Positions 17,490 through 26,730 are shown, numbered from the stretch's first letter. The stretch is DNA of 64,000 bases from Pseudomonadaceae bacterium SI-3 (GCA_004010935.1 CP026511.1:248001-312000); one strand, 5' to 3'. Notes: a model not told the origin generated them from the letters alone. Made by a program: numbers and translations.

Positions 17490-18393
17490 TCTGCGCGCGT
17501 TCTTCGCGGATAAAAGTGAAGAACGCCTGAGCCACCGGGCTCAGCCGCTTGGCTCGCGGATGCACCACGCACCAGCTGCGGTACAGCGGTAGCTCCTCGA
17601 CTGGCAGCTCTCGCAGCAGGCCGTGAGCCAGCTCCAAGTGGACTGCATGGCGTGGCATCAGCGCTACGCCGAGCCCTGCTACGACGCTCTCGCGTAGGGC
17701 ATCCAGTGAGGCCACCTGGATCGTCTGAGCGAAATGCGCACGCTTCTGGCGCAGATAGTCTTCGCCTGCCTTGCGCGTGCCCGAGCCCGGCTCTCGGACC
17801 AGCAGTGGGTAGGCGGTCAGGTCCTGCAAGGTCAGGGCAGCTGCCTGGCTCAGTGGATGATCAGTCGGTGCGACCGCCACGATGGGGTTGTTCAGGAATG
17901 GCATGAATTCCAGATCCATGTCAGTTGGCACCTGCGACATGATCAGTAGATCGTCACGGCTGATCGACAGGCGTTTGACCGCTTGCGCATGGTTGACCAC
18001 CACAAGTTCCAGGCTGACCTCTGGATGCTTGCGTTTGAAGGCCGCAAACAGGTGCGGCGTGATGTATTTGGCGCTCGACTCGACCGCCAGATTCAGCTGA
18101 CCCTGTAGCGAGCCCTGCATGTCGGACAGCTGCATATCTAGGCTGTCCAGGCGCCCAAATATGTCGGTGCTGGCGCGCTGCAGCGCTTCGGCAGCGGCGG
18201 TCAGGTAGAGTTTTTTGCCCAGATACTCGAACAGCGGCTGGCCGATCAGCTCCTCGAGTTGGCGAATCTGCAAACTCACTGCTGGCTGGGTCAGCGCCAT
18301 TTCCTCCGCTGCCCGGCTGTAGGAAAGGCTTTCGCATACCGCCCGGAACACCTGCAGCTGACGCAAGGTTATCCGCATCATGCTTTTGCGCAT
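17431..18393 (-). CDS. LysR-family regulator, PycR-like
   Basis: A 320-residue LysR-type regulator. The winged helix-turn-helix is at residues 6-65 (SYSRAAEEMALTQPAVSLQIRQ lies in it), followed by a periplasmic-binding-like effector domain (about 95-300). It is transcribed away from pycA-oadA across 231 bp that contain a perfect palindrome. P. aeruginosa has a LysR regulator named PycR at the same position. Its job is probably to control the carboxylase genes and itself. The start could be any of three clustered methionines; the longest is given. Confidence 0.88.
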   Translation of the reverse strand: MRKSMMRITLRQLQVFRAVCESLSYSRAAEEMALTQPAVSLQIRQLEELIGQPLFEYLGKKLYLTAAAEALQRASTDIFGRLDSLDMQLSDMQGSLQGQLNLAVESSAKYITPHLFAAFKRKHPEVSLELVVVNHAQAVKRLSISRDDLLIMSQVPTDMDLEFMPFLNNPIVAVAPTDHPLSQAAALTLQDLTAYPLLVREPGSGTRKAGEDYLRQKRAHFAQTIQVASLDALRESVVAGLGVALMPRHAVHLELAHGLLRELPVEELPLYRSWCVVHPRAKRLSPVAQAFFTFIREERAQIIALAARFDGSQANPQAAG

Positions 18394-18478
18394 TGATTCC
18401 GCCGCTCCTGCCTAGATTCACTGCTTCTGGTGGTTGCAAGGCCGCTAAGGCCCGCCCAATGCAGCTTTGACTGAATAT

Positions 18479-18494
18479 ATAAGTAATTACTTAT
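18479..18494. promoter_or_regulatory. palindromic operator between lysR and pycA
   Basis: The 16-bp perfect palindrome ATAAGTAATTACTTAT stands in an AT-rich stretch between the divergent LysR gene and pycA, 85 bp from the former and 130 bp from the latter. It contains the T-N11-A pattern that LysR proteins bind. Confidence 0.65.
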
Positions 18495-18624
18495 GCAAGA
18501 TCAAACTATTATTCATTTTCAGTAATCATGCCGGTAGGCGTAGGGTTTATAGGCTTGCACAACGTGCAGGCGTGACCTGGCCCCTCCAGGCGGCCTTCTG
18601 CTCATCGACCGAGGGAATGACAGC

Positions 18625-20040
18625 GTGATCAAGAAGCTGCTGATCGCTAACCGCGGTGAAATCGCCGTCCGCATCGTGCGGGCCTGTGCCGAAATGGACG
18701 TACGCTCGGTGGCGGTGTTTGCCGAGCCCGACCGCCACGCGTTGCACGTCAAGCGTGCCGACGAGGCCCATTTCATCGGCGACGATCCGCTTGCCGGCTA
18801 CCTCAATCCGCGCAAGCTGGTGAACCTGGCCGTGGAGACCGGCTGTGATGCGTTGCATCCAGGCTATGGATTCCTGTCCGAAAACGCCGAACTGGCAGAA
18901 ATCTGCGCCGAGCGCGGCATCCGCTTCGTTGGCCCAAGCGCCGAAGTGATTCGACGCATGGGCGACAAGACCGAGGCGCGGCGCAGCATGATCAAGGCTG
19001 GCGTGCCGGTCACGCCCGGCACCGAAGGCAACGTGGCGAATGTCGAAGAAGCGCTGGCCGCAGCTGAGGGCATCGGCTATCCGGTGATGCTCAAAGCCAC
19101 CTCGGGCGGTGGCGGCCGTGGTATCCGCCGCTGTAACTCGCGTGAAGAACTGGCCCTGGCCTTTCCGCGGGTCATCTCAGAGGCGACCAAGGCATTCGGC
19201 TCGGCTGATGTATTCCTTGAGAAATGCATCGTCGAGCCCAAACACATCGAGGCGCAAATTCTCGCCGACTCCTTTGGCAATACCGTGCACCTGTTCGAGC
19301 GCGATTGCTCGATCCAGCGGCGCAACCAGAAGCTCATCGAGATCGCCCCCAGCCCGCAGCTCACCCCGGAACAGCGCGCTTATATCGGCGACCTGGCGGT
19401 ACGTGCGGCCAAAGCCGTGGGCTACGAGAACGCCGGCACCGTGGAGTTCCTGCTCGCCGAGGGCGAGGTGTACTTCATGGAAATGAATACCCGCGTGCAG
19501 GTGGAGCACACCATCACCGAGGAAATCACCGGCATCGACATCGTTCGCGAGCAGATCCGCATCGCCTCCGGTCTGCCGCTCTCGGTCAAGCAGGAAGACA
19601 TCCAGTATCGCGGCTTCGCCCTGCAATTCCGCATTAACGCCGAGGAGCCGCGTAACAACTTCCTGCCCTGCTTCGGCAAGATCACCCGTTACTACGCCCC
19701 CGGCGGCCCCGGTGTGCGCACCGATACGGCGATCTACACCGGTTACACCATTCCGCCGTACTACGACTCCATGTGCCTGAAGCTGATCGTCTGGGCGTTG
19801 ACCTGGGAAGAGGCGCTGGCCCGCGGTTCGCGCGCACTGGACGACATGCGCGTGCAAGGCGTGAAAACCACCGCTACCTATTACCAGCAGATTCTCGCCA
19901 ACCCGGATTTCCGCAGCGGGCAGTTCAATACCAGCTTCGTCGACAACCATCCGGAACTGCTGAACTACTCGATCAAACGCAAGCCGGGCGAACTGGCCCT
20001 GGCCATCGCTGCCGCCATCGCCGCCCACGCAGGCCTGTGA
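18625..20040 (+). CDS. pycA: pyruvate carboxylase subunit A (biotin carboxylase)
   Basis: An ATP-grasp biotin carboxylase that charges the biotin on the partner subunit with bicarbonate. The N-terminal motif KKLLIANRGEIAVRI, the glycine-rich ATP loop GGGGRGIRR near residue 165 and EMNTRVQVEHTITE near residue 288 are intact. 471 residues is the usual length of stand-alone pyruvate carboxylase A subunits. The partner gene starts 10 bp later. Together they make oxaloacetate from pyruvate. It could be mistaken for accC, but the oadA-type partner and divergent PycR-like gene argue for pyruvate carboxylase. Confidence 0.93.
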   Translation: MIKKLLIANRGEIAVRIVRACAEMDVRSVAVFAEPDRHALHVKRADEAHFIGDDPLAGYLNPRKLVNLAVETGCDALHPGYGFLSENAELAEICAERGIRFVGPSAEVIRRMGDKTEARRSMIKAGVPVTPGTEGNVANVEEALAAAEGIGYPVMLKATSGGGGRGIRRCNSREELALAFPRVISEATKAFGSADVFLEKCIVEPKHIEAQILADSFGNTVHLFERDCSIQRRNQKLIEIAPSPQLTPEQRAYIGDLAVRAAKAVGYENAGTVEFLLAEGEVYFMEMNTRVQVEHTITEEITGIDIVREQIRIASGLPLSVKQEDIQYRGFALQFRINAEEPRNNFLPCFGKITRYYAPGGPGVRTDTAIYTGYTIPPYYDSMCLKLIVWALTWEEALARGSRALDDMRVQGVKTTATYYQQILANPDFRSGQFNTSFVDNHPELLNYSIKRKPGELALAIAAAIAAHAGL

Positions 20041-20050
20041 GGAACGAACC

Positions 20051-21868
20051 ATGACTACTCAGAAGAAAATCACCGTTACCGACACCATCCTGCGTGACGC
20101 CCACCAGTCGCTGCTGGCCACCCGCATGCGCACCGAGGACATGCTGCCGATCTGCGACAAGCTCGACCGAGTCGGCTATTGGTCCCTCGAAGTCTGGGGC
20201 GGCGCTACCTTCGACGCCTGCGTGCGTTTTCTGAAAGAAGACCCCTGGGAGCGCCTGCGCCAGCTCAAGGCGGCGCTGCCCAACACCCGGTTGCAGATGC
20301 TGCTGCGCGGACAGAACCTGCTGGGCTACCGGCATTATGCCGACGACGTGGTCGAGGCGTTCTGCGCCAAGGCGGCGGAAAATGGCATCGACGTGTTCCG
20401 CATCTTCGATGCGATGAACGACGTGCGGAATCTGGAGACCGCCATCCGTGCCGTGAAGAAGACCGGCAAGCACGCGCAAGGCACCATCGCCTACACCACC
20501 AGCCCAGTGCATACCGTCGAGCTGTTCGTCGAACAGGCACGGGCGATGCGCGACATGGGCGTCGACTCCATCGCCATCAAGGACATGGCCGGTTTGCTGA
20601 CGCCGTTCGCCACGGGTGATCTGGTCCGCGCGCTGAAGGCCGAGGTCGACCTGCCAGTGTTCATCCATTCGCACGACACCGCCGGTGTCGCCAGCATGTG
20701 CCAGTTGAAAGCCATCGAAAACGGTGCGGATCACATCGACACGGCCATCTCGTCCATGGCCTGGGGCACCAGCCACCCTGGCACCGAGTCGATGGTCGCG
20801 GCGCTGCGCGGCACGCCCTACGACACCGGTCTCGACCTGGAGCTGATCCAGGAGATCGGCCTGTACTTCTATGCGGTGCGTAAGAAATACCACCAGTTCG
20901 AGAGCGACTTCACCGGCGTCGACACCCGCGTGCAGGTCAACCAGGTGCCGGGCGGGATGATTTCCAACCTGGCCAACCAGCTCAAGGAGCAGGGTGCGCT
21001 CAACCGCATGGATGAAGTGCTGGCCGAGATTCCGCGCGTGCGCAAGGACCTGGGCTACCCGCCGCTGGTGACGCCCACCTCGCAAATCGTCGGAACTCAG
21101 GCGTTTTTCAACGTGCTCGCCGGCGAGCGCTACAAGACCATCACCAACGAGGTGAAGCTCTACCTGCAAGGCGGCTACGGCAAGGCGCCGGGCACCATCG
21201 ACGCCAAGCTGCAGCGCCAGGCCATCGGCGGCGAAGAGCTCATCGAGGTGCGCCCGGCTGATCTGATCAAGCCAGAGCTGGACAAGCTACGGCGGGAAAT
21301 CGGCGCGCTGGCCAAATCCGAAGAAGACGTGCTGACCTACGCCATGTTCCCGGAGATCGGCCGCAAGTTTCTTGAGGAGCGCGAGGCCGGCACGCTGATG
21401 CCTGAAGCGTTATTGCCGATTCCTGACGGCAGCACGGCCACTGCAGCCGGTGCGCAGGGCGTGCCGACCGAGTTCGTCATCGATGTGCACGGTGAAACCT
21501 ACCGCGTCGATATCACCGGCGTCGGCGTGAAGGGTGAAGGCAAGCGGCACTTCTTCCTCTCTATCGATGGCATGCCGGAAGAAGTGGTGTTCGAGCCGTT
21601 GAACAACTTCGTCGGCGGCGGCAGTGGTGGTCAGCGCAAGCAGGCCAACGGTCCAGGCGACGTCAGCACCAGCATGCCGGGCAACGTGGTCGACGTGTTG
21701 GTCAAGGAGGGCGACGTGGTCAAGGCCGGCCAGGCGGTGCTGATCAGCGAAGCGATGAAGATGGAAACCGAGATCCAGGCGCCGATCGCCGGCAAGGTGA
21801 AAGCGGTGCATGTGGCCAAAGGTGACCGGGTGACCCCCGGCGATCTTCTTATCGAGATCGAAGCCTAA
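20051..21868 (+). CDS. oadA: pyruvate carboxylase subunit B (oxaloacetate decarboxylase alpha-type)
   Basis: The carboxyltransferase and biotin-carrier subunit. The N-terminal TIM-barrel starts with DTILRDAHQSLLATRMR, whose aspartate and arginine belong to the metal and substrate site. A flexible glycine-rich linker near residue 525 leads to a biotinyl domain with SEAMKMET, biotin on Lys570. It is called oadA or pycB in databases. The sodium-pump subunits OadB and OadG are absent nearby and pycA lies directly upstream, so it should act in pyruvate carboxylation rather than as a sodium pump. A strong terminator follows. 605 residues. Confidence 0.93.
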   Translation: MTTQKKITVTDTILRDAHQSLLATRMRTEDMLPICDKLDRVGYWSLEVWGGATFDACVRFLKEDPWERLRQLKAALPNTRLQMLLRGQNLLGYRHYADDVVEAFCAKAAENGIDVFRIFDAMNDVRNLETAIRAVKKTGKHAQGTIAYTTSPVHTVELFVEQARAMRDMGVDSIAIKDMAGLLTPFATGDLVRALKAEVDLPVFIHSHDTAGVASMCQLKAIENGADHIDTAISSMAWGTSHPGTESMVAALRGTPYDTGLDLELIQEIGLYFYAVRKKYHQFESDFTGVDTRVQVNQVPGGMISNLANQLKEQGALNRMDEVLAEIPRVRKDLGYPPLVTPTSQIVGTQAFFNVLAGERYKTITNEVKLYLQGGYGKAPGTIDAKLQRQAIGGEELIEVRPADLIKPELDKLRREIGALAKSEEDVLTYAMFPEIGRKFLEEREAGTLMPEALLPIPDGSTATAAGAQGVPTEFVIDVHGETYRVDITGVGVKGEGKRHFFLSIDGMPEEVVFEPLNNFVGGGSGGQRKQANGPGDVSTSMPGNVVDVLVKEGDVVKAGQAVLISEAMKMETEIQAPIAGKVKAVHVAKGDRVTPGDLLIEIEA

Positions 21869-21881
21869 GCAGTTGTCCTCT

Positions 21882-21905
21882 GGGAGCCGAAAGGCTCCCT
21901 TTTTT
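21882..21905 (+). terminator. intrinsic terminator after oadA
   Basis: GGGAGCC-GAAA-GGCTCCC followed by TTTTTT, 14 bases after the oadA stop. A textbook rho-independent terminator with a GNRA loop. Confidence 0.93.
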
Positions 21906-21931
21906 CTGTTCAATGAATCCGGGAGGTATCG

Positions 21932-22873
21932 ATGGGGCTCGACCCAGTAGTGCTGTTCTTCCTGTTCGGCCTGTTTGCCGGGTTGGTGAAGAGTGAGCTG
22001 AAGCTGCCACCGGCGTTGTACGACACGCTGTCCATTCTGCTGCTGCTGGCGATCGGTCTGCACGGTGGTGTCGAGCTGGCCGAACAAGCCAGCGCAGCGC
22101 TGCTGGGCCAGTCCGCGCTTGTGTTGCTGCTGGGTTGTACGCTGCCGCTGTTGGCGTTTCCGTTTCTGCGGCTGCTGGGCTTTTCGCGGGTCGACTCGGC
22201 CAGCGTGGCGGCGCACTACGGTTCGGTCAGTGCCGGTACCTTTGCCGTGGTAGTGGCCTTTCTGTTGGCCAACAAAATCGCCTTCGAAAGCTACATGCCG
22301 CTGTTCGTGGCGATCCTGGAAATTCCGGCGATCCTTATCGGCATAATCCTGGCCAAGGGGATCAGCCGCGATACACATTGGAAGGAGCTGGGGCGGGAGA
22401 TTTTTCTCGGCAAGAGCATCATGCTGCTACTGGGCGGACTGATCATCGGCGCCATCGCCGGCAAGGAGGGGATCAAGCCGCTCGAGCCGTTCTACACCAG
22501 CATGTTCAAGCCAGTGCTCGCACTCTTCCTGTTGGAGATGGGGTTGATTGCGTCCGGCCAGATGGGCTCCCTGCGCCGCTATGGCCTGCGGCTGGCGGTG
22601 TTCGGCCTGGGCATGCCACTGGTCGGCGCTGTAATCGGTGCGCTGCTGGCGCGACTGATGGGCCTGTCGCTCGGGGGCACTGCCATGCTCGCCACGCTGG
22701 CCGCCAGCGCCTCCTATATTGCGGTGCCGGCGGCTATGCGACTGGCATTGCCTGAGGCCAACCCCTCGCTGTCACTCACCGCGTCGCTGGGGATCACCTT
22801 TCCGTTCAACATTCTGGTCGGCATTCCGCTGTATCTCGCGCTGGCCGAAACCCTGATCGCCTGGGGGCTGTAG
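21932..22873 (+). CDS. sbtA: sodium-dependent bicarbonate transporter, SbtA family
   Basis: A polytopic inner-membrane protein of 313 residues with about ten hydrophobic helices in two inverted halves, of the SbtA family first known from cyanobacterial carbon concentration. Family-like stretches include the N-terminal PVVLFFLFGLFAGLVKS and the SAGTFAVV segment near residue 108. A GGGAGG ribosome site precedes the ATG. It starts 27 bp after the oadA terminator, and a PII-like gene follows after 2 bp, which is the usual SbtA-SbtB arrangement. In a heterotroph the likely use is to supply bicarbonate to carboxylases such as the neighbouring PycA-OadA. Confidence 0.9.
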   Translation: MGLDPVVLFFLFGLFAGLVKSELKLPPALYDTLSILLLLAIGLHGGVELAEQASAALLGQSALVLLLGCTLPLLAFPFLRLLGFSRVDSASVAAHYGSVSAGTFAVVVAFLLANKIAFESYMPLFVAILEIPAILIGIILAKGISRDTHWKELGREIFLGKSIMLLLGGLIIGAIAGKEGIKPLEPFYTSMFKPVLALFLLEMGLIASGQMGSLRRYGLRLAVFGLGMPLVGAVIGALLARLMGLSLGGTAMLATLAASASYIAVPAAMRLALPEANPSLSLTASLGITFPFNILVGIPLYLALAETLIAWGL

Positions 22874-22875
22874 AC

Positions 22876-23178
22876 ATGACAATCGCAACCCGAACCCTGC
22901 TTACTGTGATCTGCGAAGCAGCGCTGGAAAAGAAACTGGTAGCCGACCTCGACCACCTCGGCGCACCGGGCTGGACGCTGTCCGAAGCGCGCGGGCGAGG
23001 CAGCCGTGGTGTGCGCAGCGCCGAATGGGATACCGAAGGCAACATCCGCCTGGAGATCATCTGCAACCGCGAGCTGGCCGAACGCATCGCAGAGCATCTG
23101 CAGGCGCGCTATTACGATAACTTCGCCATGGTCTGCTATCTGGCTGAAGTTGAGGTGTTGCGCCCGGAAAAGTTTTAA
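22876..23178 (+). CDS. PII-like protein, SbtB-type partner of SbtA
   Basis: A 100-residue protein of the PII-like ferredoxin fold (residues 8-95), starting 2 bp after sbtA. In SbtB proteins the fold binds adenine nucleotides, including cyclic AMP and AMP, and caps the transporter at the membrane. The segment GRGSRGVRSAEWD (about 39-51) occupies the place of the T-loop. It is not a GlnB/GlnK protein: the uridylylated tyrosine motif is missing and there is no amtB nearby. A regulatory role on SbtA is inferred from adjacency. Confidence 0.85.
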   Translation: MTIATRTLLTVICEAALEKKLVADLDHLGAPGWTLSEARGRGSRGVRSAEWDTEGNIRLEIICNRELAERIAEHLQARYYDNFAMVCYLAEVEVLRPEKF

Positions 23179-23230
23179 CCGACTGGTCTCGCGCCATCGG
23201 CTAGACGAGCTTCAAGCGTTGGAACGATCC

Positions 23231-23256
23231 ATCGCCTCGGTGCATGCCGAGGCGAT
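23231..23256. terminator. hairpin between convergent sbtB and lipoprotein gene
   Basis: A 10-bp perfect stem ATCGCCTCGG / CCGAGGCGAT with a 6-base loop lies between two convergent genes. No T-run is present, so termination is inferred from its position. Confidence 0.5.
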
Positions 23257-23269
23257 GTGCCGCTGGAAT

Positions 23270-23665
23270 CTAGCGGTCTAGACGGCGCTGACTGCGAAGA
23301 TTCTTCAGGTCGCCGTGGGTGCAGCTGAGCGGCTCGGCACCGGTTAGGTCATAGCAGCGCTGACCGAACCCCATCGGCCAATAGATGATGCCGCCTGGCG
23401 GCCAGAAAATGGAGGCGACGCGGAAGCGCGCGCGCAGCTTGCCTTGCTGCAGCAGCTCGCCGTTTTCGCTGCTGAGTTTGTAGGGAATGCCGCCAGCGGC
23501 GGTCCAGAAGAACGGACGCGTCTTGACCAGACCCTGGGAATATTGCTGCGGCCGTTCATAAACCGAGACCTTGCTGTTCTCGGGCAGTTTGAAGTAGGTC
23601 GCGGTGGAGCAGCCGCTCACTGCCATCGCGAGCGCCAGCAGGCCCGCCGCACGTTTCAGTTTCAT
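23270..23665 (-). CDS. hypothetical lipoprotein
   Basis: A 131-residue protein with a lipoprotein signal (lipobox AVSGC, Cys19). The mature part begins STATYFKLPENS and has a short hydrophobic patch (FWPPGGIIYWPMGFG), giving a possible membrane-associating loop. An ATG with AAGGAAAG upstream supports the start. It belongs to no family I can name. It is convergent with the sbtAB pair and divergent from glutaminase. Confidence 0.8.
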   Translation of the reverse strand: MKLKRAAGLLALAMAVSGCSTATYFKLPENSKVSVYERPQQYSQGLVKTRPFFWTAAGGIPYKLSSENGELLQQGKLRARFRVASIFWPPGGIIYWPMGFGQRCYDLTGAEPLSCTHGDLKNLRSQRRLDR

Positions 23666-23985
23666 CTGTTTTCTTTCCTTGTTTTGACGCCCGAGGCACA
23701 GGCCGTGCCCCGTGAAGCGGGCGGCACTATACCGGAGCCTATCGTGATCGCGAAAACAGGGTGATTGTGTCGAGCGCCAGTTCCGCCGGAATGCGCTGTG
23801 AAGCCTCGATTGTCTTCAGTCCGCGTTCGAGCAGGGGGCTCGGCAGGCTGTCTAGAGCAGGGTTCGGAACGTGAGGCGTTGCGGTTGGACTCATGAAACA
23901 GACGCACCTTTTCGTATTGTGATGACCGCGGTTTTAGCGGCGTCTAGTAGCCTGGTGTGCATCGCGCCATTTTCATGAGGATGTC
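23666..23985. other. 320-bp gap between lipoprotein gene and glutaminase
   Basis: A divergent intergenic region. It must hold the promoters of both flanking genes, but I see no clear operator, repeat or -35/-10 pair. The open frame at 23662-23907 on the minus strand is low-complexity and lacks a ribosome site. Confidence 0.5.
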
Positions 23986-24894
23986 ATGCAAAACCTATTG
24001 AGCGAGATTCTCGACGAAGTCCGCCCGCTCCTCGGCCAAGGCAAGGTGGCCGACTACATTCCGGCGCTGGCGCACGTACCGGCTGATCAGTTGGGGATCG
24101 CGGTCTACAGCGCCGAGGGTGAGCTTTACCACGCCGGTGATGCGAAGACGCCGTTTTCGATCCAGAGCATTTCCAAGGTCTTTAGCCTGGTGCAGGCAAT
24201 TCAGCATTGCGGCGAGTCGTTGTGGGAGCGCCTGGGTCACGAACCGTCTGGGCAGCCGTTCAACTCGCTGGTACAGCTGGAGTTCGAGCGTGGCATACCA
24301 CGCAACCCGTTCATCAATGCCGGGGCGCTGGTGATTTGCGACATCAACCAGTCGCGCTTCGCCGTGCCAGCACTGTCCATGCGCGATTTCGTTCGGCATC
24401 TGTCGGGCAATCCGCTGATCGTGTCCGACTCGGTAGTAGCCGAATCGGAATACCAGCATCGCGCGCGTAACGCCGCGATGGCGTATCTGATGCAGGCGTT
24501 CGGTAACGTCCACAATGATGTCGAGGCGGTGCTGCGCAGTTACTTCCATCATTGCGCGCTGCGCATGAGCTGCGTCGACCTGGCCCGTGCGTTTGGCTTT
24601 CTAGCTCGTGACGGCGCTTGCCTGGCAGGCGGCGAACCGGTGCTGGCGCCGCGCCAAGCGAAACAGGTCAATGCGATCATGGCCACCAGCGGTCTGTATG
24701 ACGAGGCAGGGAATTTCGCTTACCGCGTCGGGTTGCCTGGCAAGAGCGGCGTAGGCGGCGGCATCGTCGCGGTCGTGCCGGGGCGCTTCACGGTCTGCGT
24801 CTGGTCACCGGAACTGAACCAGGCTGGGAATTCACTGATCGGCATGGCGGCACTGGAGAAGCTCTCGCAGCGCATCGGCTGGTCTATCTTTTGA
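23986..24894 (+). CDS. glsB: glutaminase
   Basis: Hydrolyses L-glutamine to glutamate and ammonia. The serine-dependent glutaminase fold related to beta-lactamases is shown by the S-x-x-K motif SISK (Ser61, Lys64), the segment [11 protein letters not shown] near residue 105, and the C-terminal [15 protein letters not shown]. The 302 residues match glutaminase B. GAGG lies 7 bases before the ATG. The gene stands alone; its neighbours give no clue to regulation. Confidence 0.95.
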   Translation: MQNLLSEILDEVRPLLGQGKVADYIPALAHVPADQLGIAVYSAEGELYHAGDAKTPFSIQSISKVFSLVQAIQHCGESLWERLGHEPSGQPFNSLVQLEFERGIPRNPFINAGALVICDINQSRFAVPALSMRDFVRHLSGNPLIVSDSVVAESEYQHRARNAAMAYLMQAFGNVHNDVEAVLRSYFHHCALRMSCVDLARAFGFLARDGACLAGGEPVLAPRQAKQVNAIMATSGLYDEAGNFAYRVGLPGKSGVGGGIVAVVPGRFTVCVWSPELNQAGNSLIGMAALEKLSQRIGWSIF

Positions 24895-25022
24895 GACCAG
24901 CGATACGGATTCATCGCGTCGAGGCAAGCCCCCGGCGTTCGTTACGGTCTGTCACATCTGTGCAGTGTCCGGCCTGATGCGTGCAACGTCGTACCTAACC
25001 AAACCATAAGAGAGATCGTGTT

Positions 25023-25718
25023 ATGAGTCTCGATGACAAGACGACCGAAACAGCGCAGGAGGCGCTCGACAACCTGATCGCGGGGGTCATTCGTTTCCGT
25101 GAAGACATCTACCCGGAGCAGCGTGAGCTGTTCAACAAGCTGGCCCACGAGCAGACGCCGCGGGCCATGTTCATCACCTGCGCGGACTCGCGAATCCTGC
25201 CCGAGCTGATCACCCAGAGTTCGCCGGGCGACCTGTTCGTGACCCGCAATGTCGGCAATATCGTGCCGCCCTACGGGATCATGAATGGCGGCGTGTCTAC
25301 CGCCATCGAGTTCGCTGTGATGGCGCTTGGCGTGCATCACATCATCGTCTGCGGCCATTCAGATTGTGGCGCGATGAAAGCCGTGCTGAATCCCTCGAGC
25401 CTCGACGGGATGCCGACCGTACGCAGCTGGCTGCGACACGCCGAAGTGGCGAGGACGGTGGTCGAGGAAAATTGCGGCTGCGCCGACCACAACACCCTTG
25501 GCGTGCTGACCGAGGAGAACGTACTGGCCCAGCTCGACCATCTACGTACGCACCCGTCGGTGGCGGCGCGGTTGGCCAGCGGGCAGCTGTTCATTCATGG
25601 CTGGGTGTACAACATCGGCACCAGCGAAATCCGCGCCTACGATGCAGCAAAGGGCGAGTTCCGTCTGATCGGCGACGGCCCACTGCCGATGGCCACACCG
25701 AAGTCACGCTACGTCTGA
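25023..25718 (+). CDS. beta-class carbonic anhydrase
   Basis: Interconverts carbon dioxide and bicarbonate in the cytoplasm. The zinc site is complete: Cys53 and Asp55 in CADSRILP, His112 and Cys115 in GHSDCGAMK. The 231 residues are typical. GAGAG lies upstream of the ATG. It stands about 1.8 kb downstream of the SbtA/SbtB pair and 3 kb from pyruvate carboxylase, so it may help balance the bicarbonate pool for those enzymes. It ends convergently with the next gene. Confidence 0.95.
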   Translation: MSLDDKTTETAQEALDNLIAGVIRFREDIYPEQRELFNKLAHEQTPRAMFITCADSRILPELITQSSPGDLFVTRNVGNIVPPYGIMNGGVSTAIEFAVMALGVHHIIVCGHSDCGAMKAVLNPSSLDGMPTVRSWLRHAEVARTVVEENCGCADHNTLGVLTEENVLAQLDHLRTHPSVAARLASGQLFIHGWVYNIGTSEIRAYDAAKGEFRLIGDGPLPMATPKSRYV

Positions 25719-25740
25719 GCGCCTCGCGACCCCGGTGCGC

Positions 25741-26529
25741 TCAGGGCACCTTGCGATCGCGTATCAGATAGCAGAGGTCGGGGGTCTTGCTGCAGCCGGC
25801 ATAGCCCTCGCCAATGACATCATTGAGTGCGCTCTGCAGACGTTCGACGGCTTCGTCGGGCGTGTCCTTGTGCAGCGCCAGGTACAGGTCTTCAGCTCGA
25901 AAACTCAGCACTGGCTTGAGGCCTTCTGCGCCCTGTTCTTTGGCCTGGTAACGCCAGACCGGATCAGCCGTTGCCCAGAGATCGAGGCGGCCGCTGAGCA
26001 ATTTGCGCAGGTTTTCGTCTTCGCTGAGGCTGTCGATCGGGCGCAGCCCCTGTTGATCCAGGTACTGGCTGATGCCGCTGCTTTTCTGCGCGCCGATTTC
26101 CAGCCCCTGGGCCTGGGCCAGGGAGTTGAGGTCGATGTGCTTGTCCGCCGCCGCAAGCAGCACACTTTCGTAGCGGGCCAGTGGCCCGACCCACTTGAAT
26201 AAGCCTTCGTTCTGCGCCGTACGGGTGACGGAAAACAACCCGTGACCGGTGTCGGTGAGGGTCTGGTTGTAGATGCGGTCCCAGGGCGAGCGAAGCGTCA
26301 GGTTGTAGCCGATGCCGGCACGTTTGAAGATCTCCCGCACGGTGTCGGTGGCGATGCCTTGCACCTCATCACCGCGAGCGAAGTTCTTGTGCGCTGGCCC
26401 CATATTGAAGGGTGGGAAGTTGTCGGTCTGCAGGATGATCTGATAGTTCTTCGGCACCTCGGCGTGCGCGGCACCGCTGAGGGCGAGCAGAACGCTGAGC
26501 AATAGAATGACGTTACGGGACAGGCCCAT
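25741..26529 (-). CDS. periplasmic substrate-binding protein, amino-acid-type (SBP_bac_3)
   Basis: A 262-residue secreted protein with a clear signal peptide (residues 1-23, cleaved near AHA). The fold is that of family 3 solute-binding proteins. No ABC permease or ATPase gene is adjacent, and the arginine and aspartate typical of amino-acid ligands are not obvious. Such orphan proteins in pseudomonads are often uncharacterised. The two-residue pattern DNFPPFN near residue 36 is common in this group. Convergent with carbonic anhydrase. Confidence 0.85.
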   Translation of the reverse strand: MGLSRNVILLLSVLLALSGAAHAEVPKNYQIILQTDNFPPFNMGPAHKNFARGDEVQGIATDTVREIFKRAGIGYNLTLRSPWDRIYNQTLTDTGHGLFSVTRTAQNEGLFKWVGPLARYESVLLAAADKHIDLNSLAQAQGLEIGAQKSSGISQYLDQQGLRPIDSLSEDENLRKLLSGRLDLWATADPVWRYQAKEQGAEGLKPVLSFRAEDLYLALHKDTPDEAVERLQSALNDVIGEGYAGCSKTPDLCYLIRDRKVP

Positions 26530-26730
26530 GGCATCGGCTCCTTGACGCTGTATTTTTATTGTTGGCAGGTGCAGCGTAGTCCGGCGTTCGCTCGCATGCC
26601 AGTCCTAGCGGTAGCTTGCTAGCGCCGTAACGTCTGGCAATTGCCTACGATGGGCCACGACCGAACAGCCGGCGACAGCCCGCCGCTTCCCAGTAGTTGC
26701 GCGGGCGTTTGGGCAGTCAGCGGTCAACGG

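Noticed and set aside
19973..21169. Open minus-strand frame of 398 codons
   Set aside because: Antisense to oadA and the end of pycA, both intact and well conserved.
20051..21868. oadA as part of a sodium-pumping oxaloacetate decarboxylase
   Set aside because: No oadB or oadG gene lies nearby, and a biotin carboxylase gene precedes it in the same operon.
22876..23178. PII-like gene as glnB/glnK
   Set aside because: The uridylylation tyrosine motif and the typical T-loop are missing, and the neighbour is SbtA, not an ammonium transporter.
23662..23907. 81-codon minus-strand frame before the lipoprotein gene
   Set aside because: Low-complexity arginine/threonine/alanine content, no ribosome site; overlaps the lipoprotein start region.
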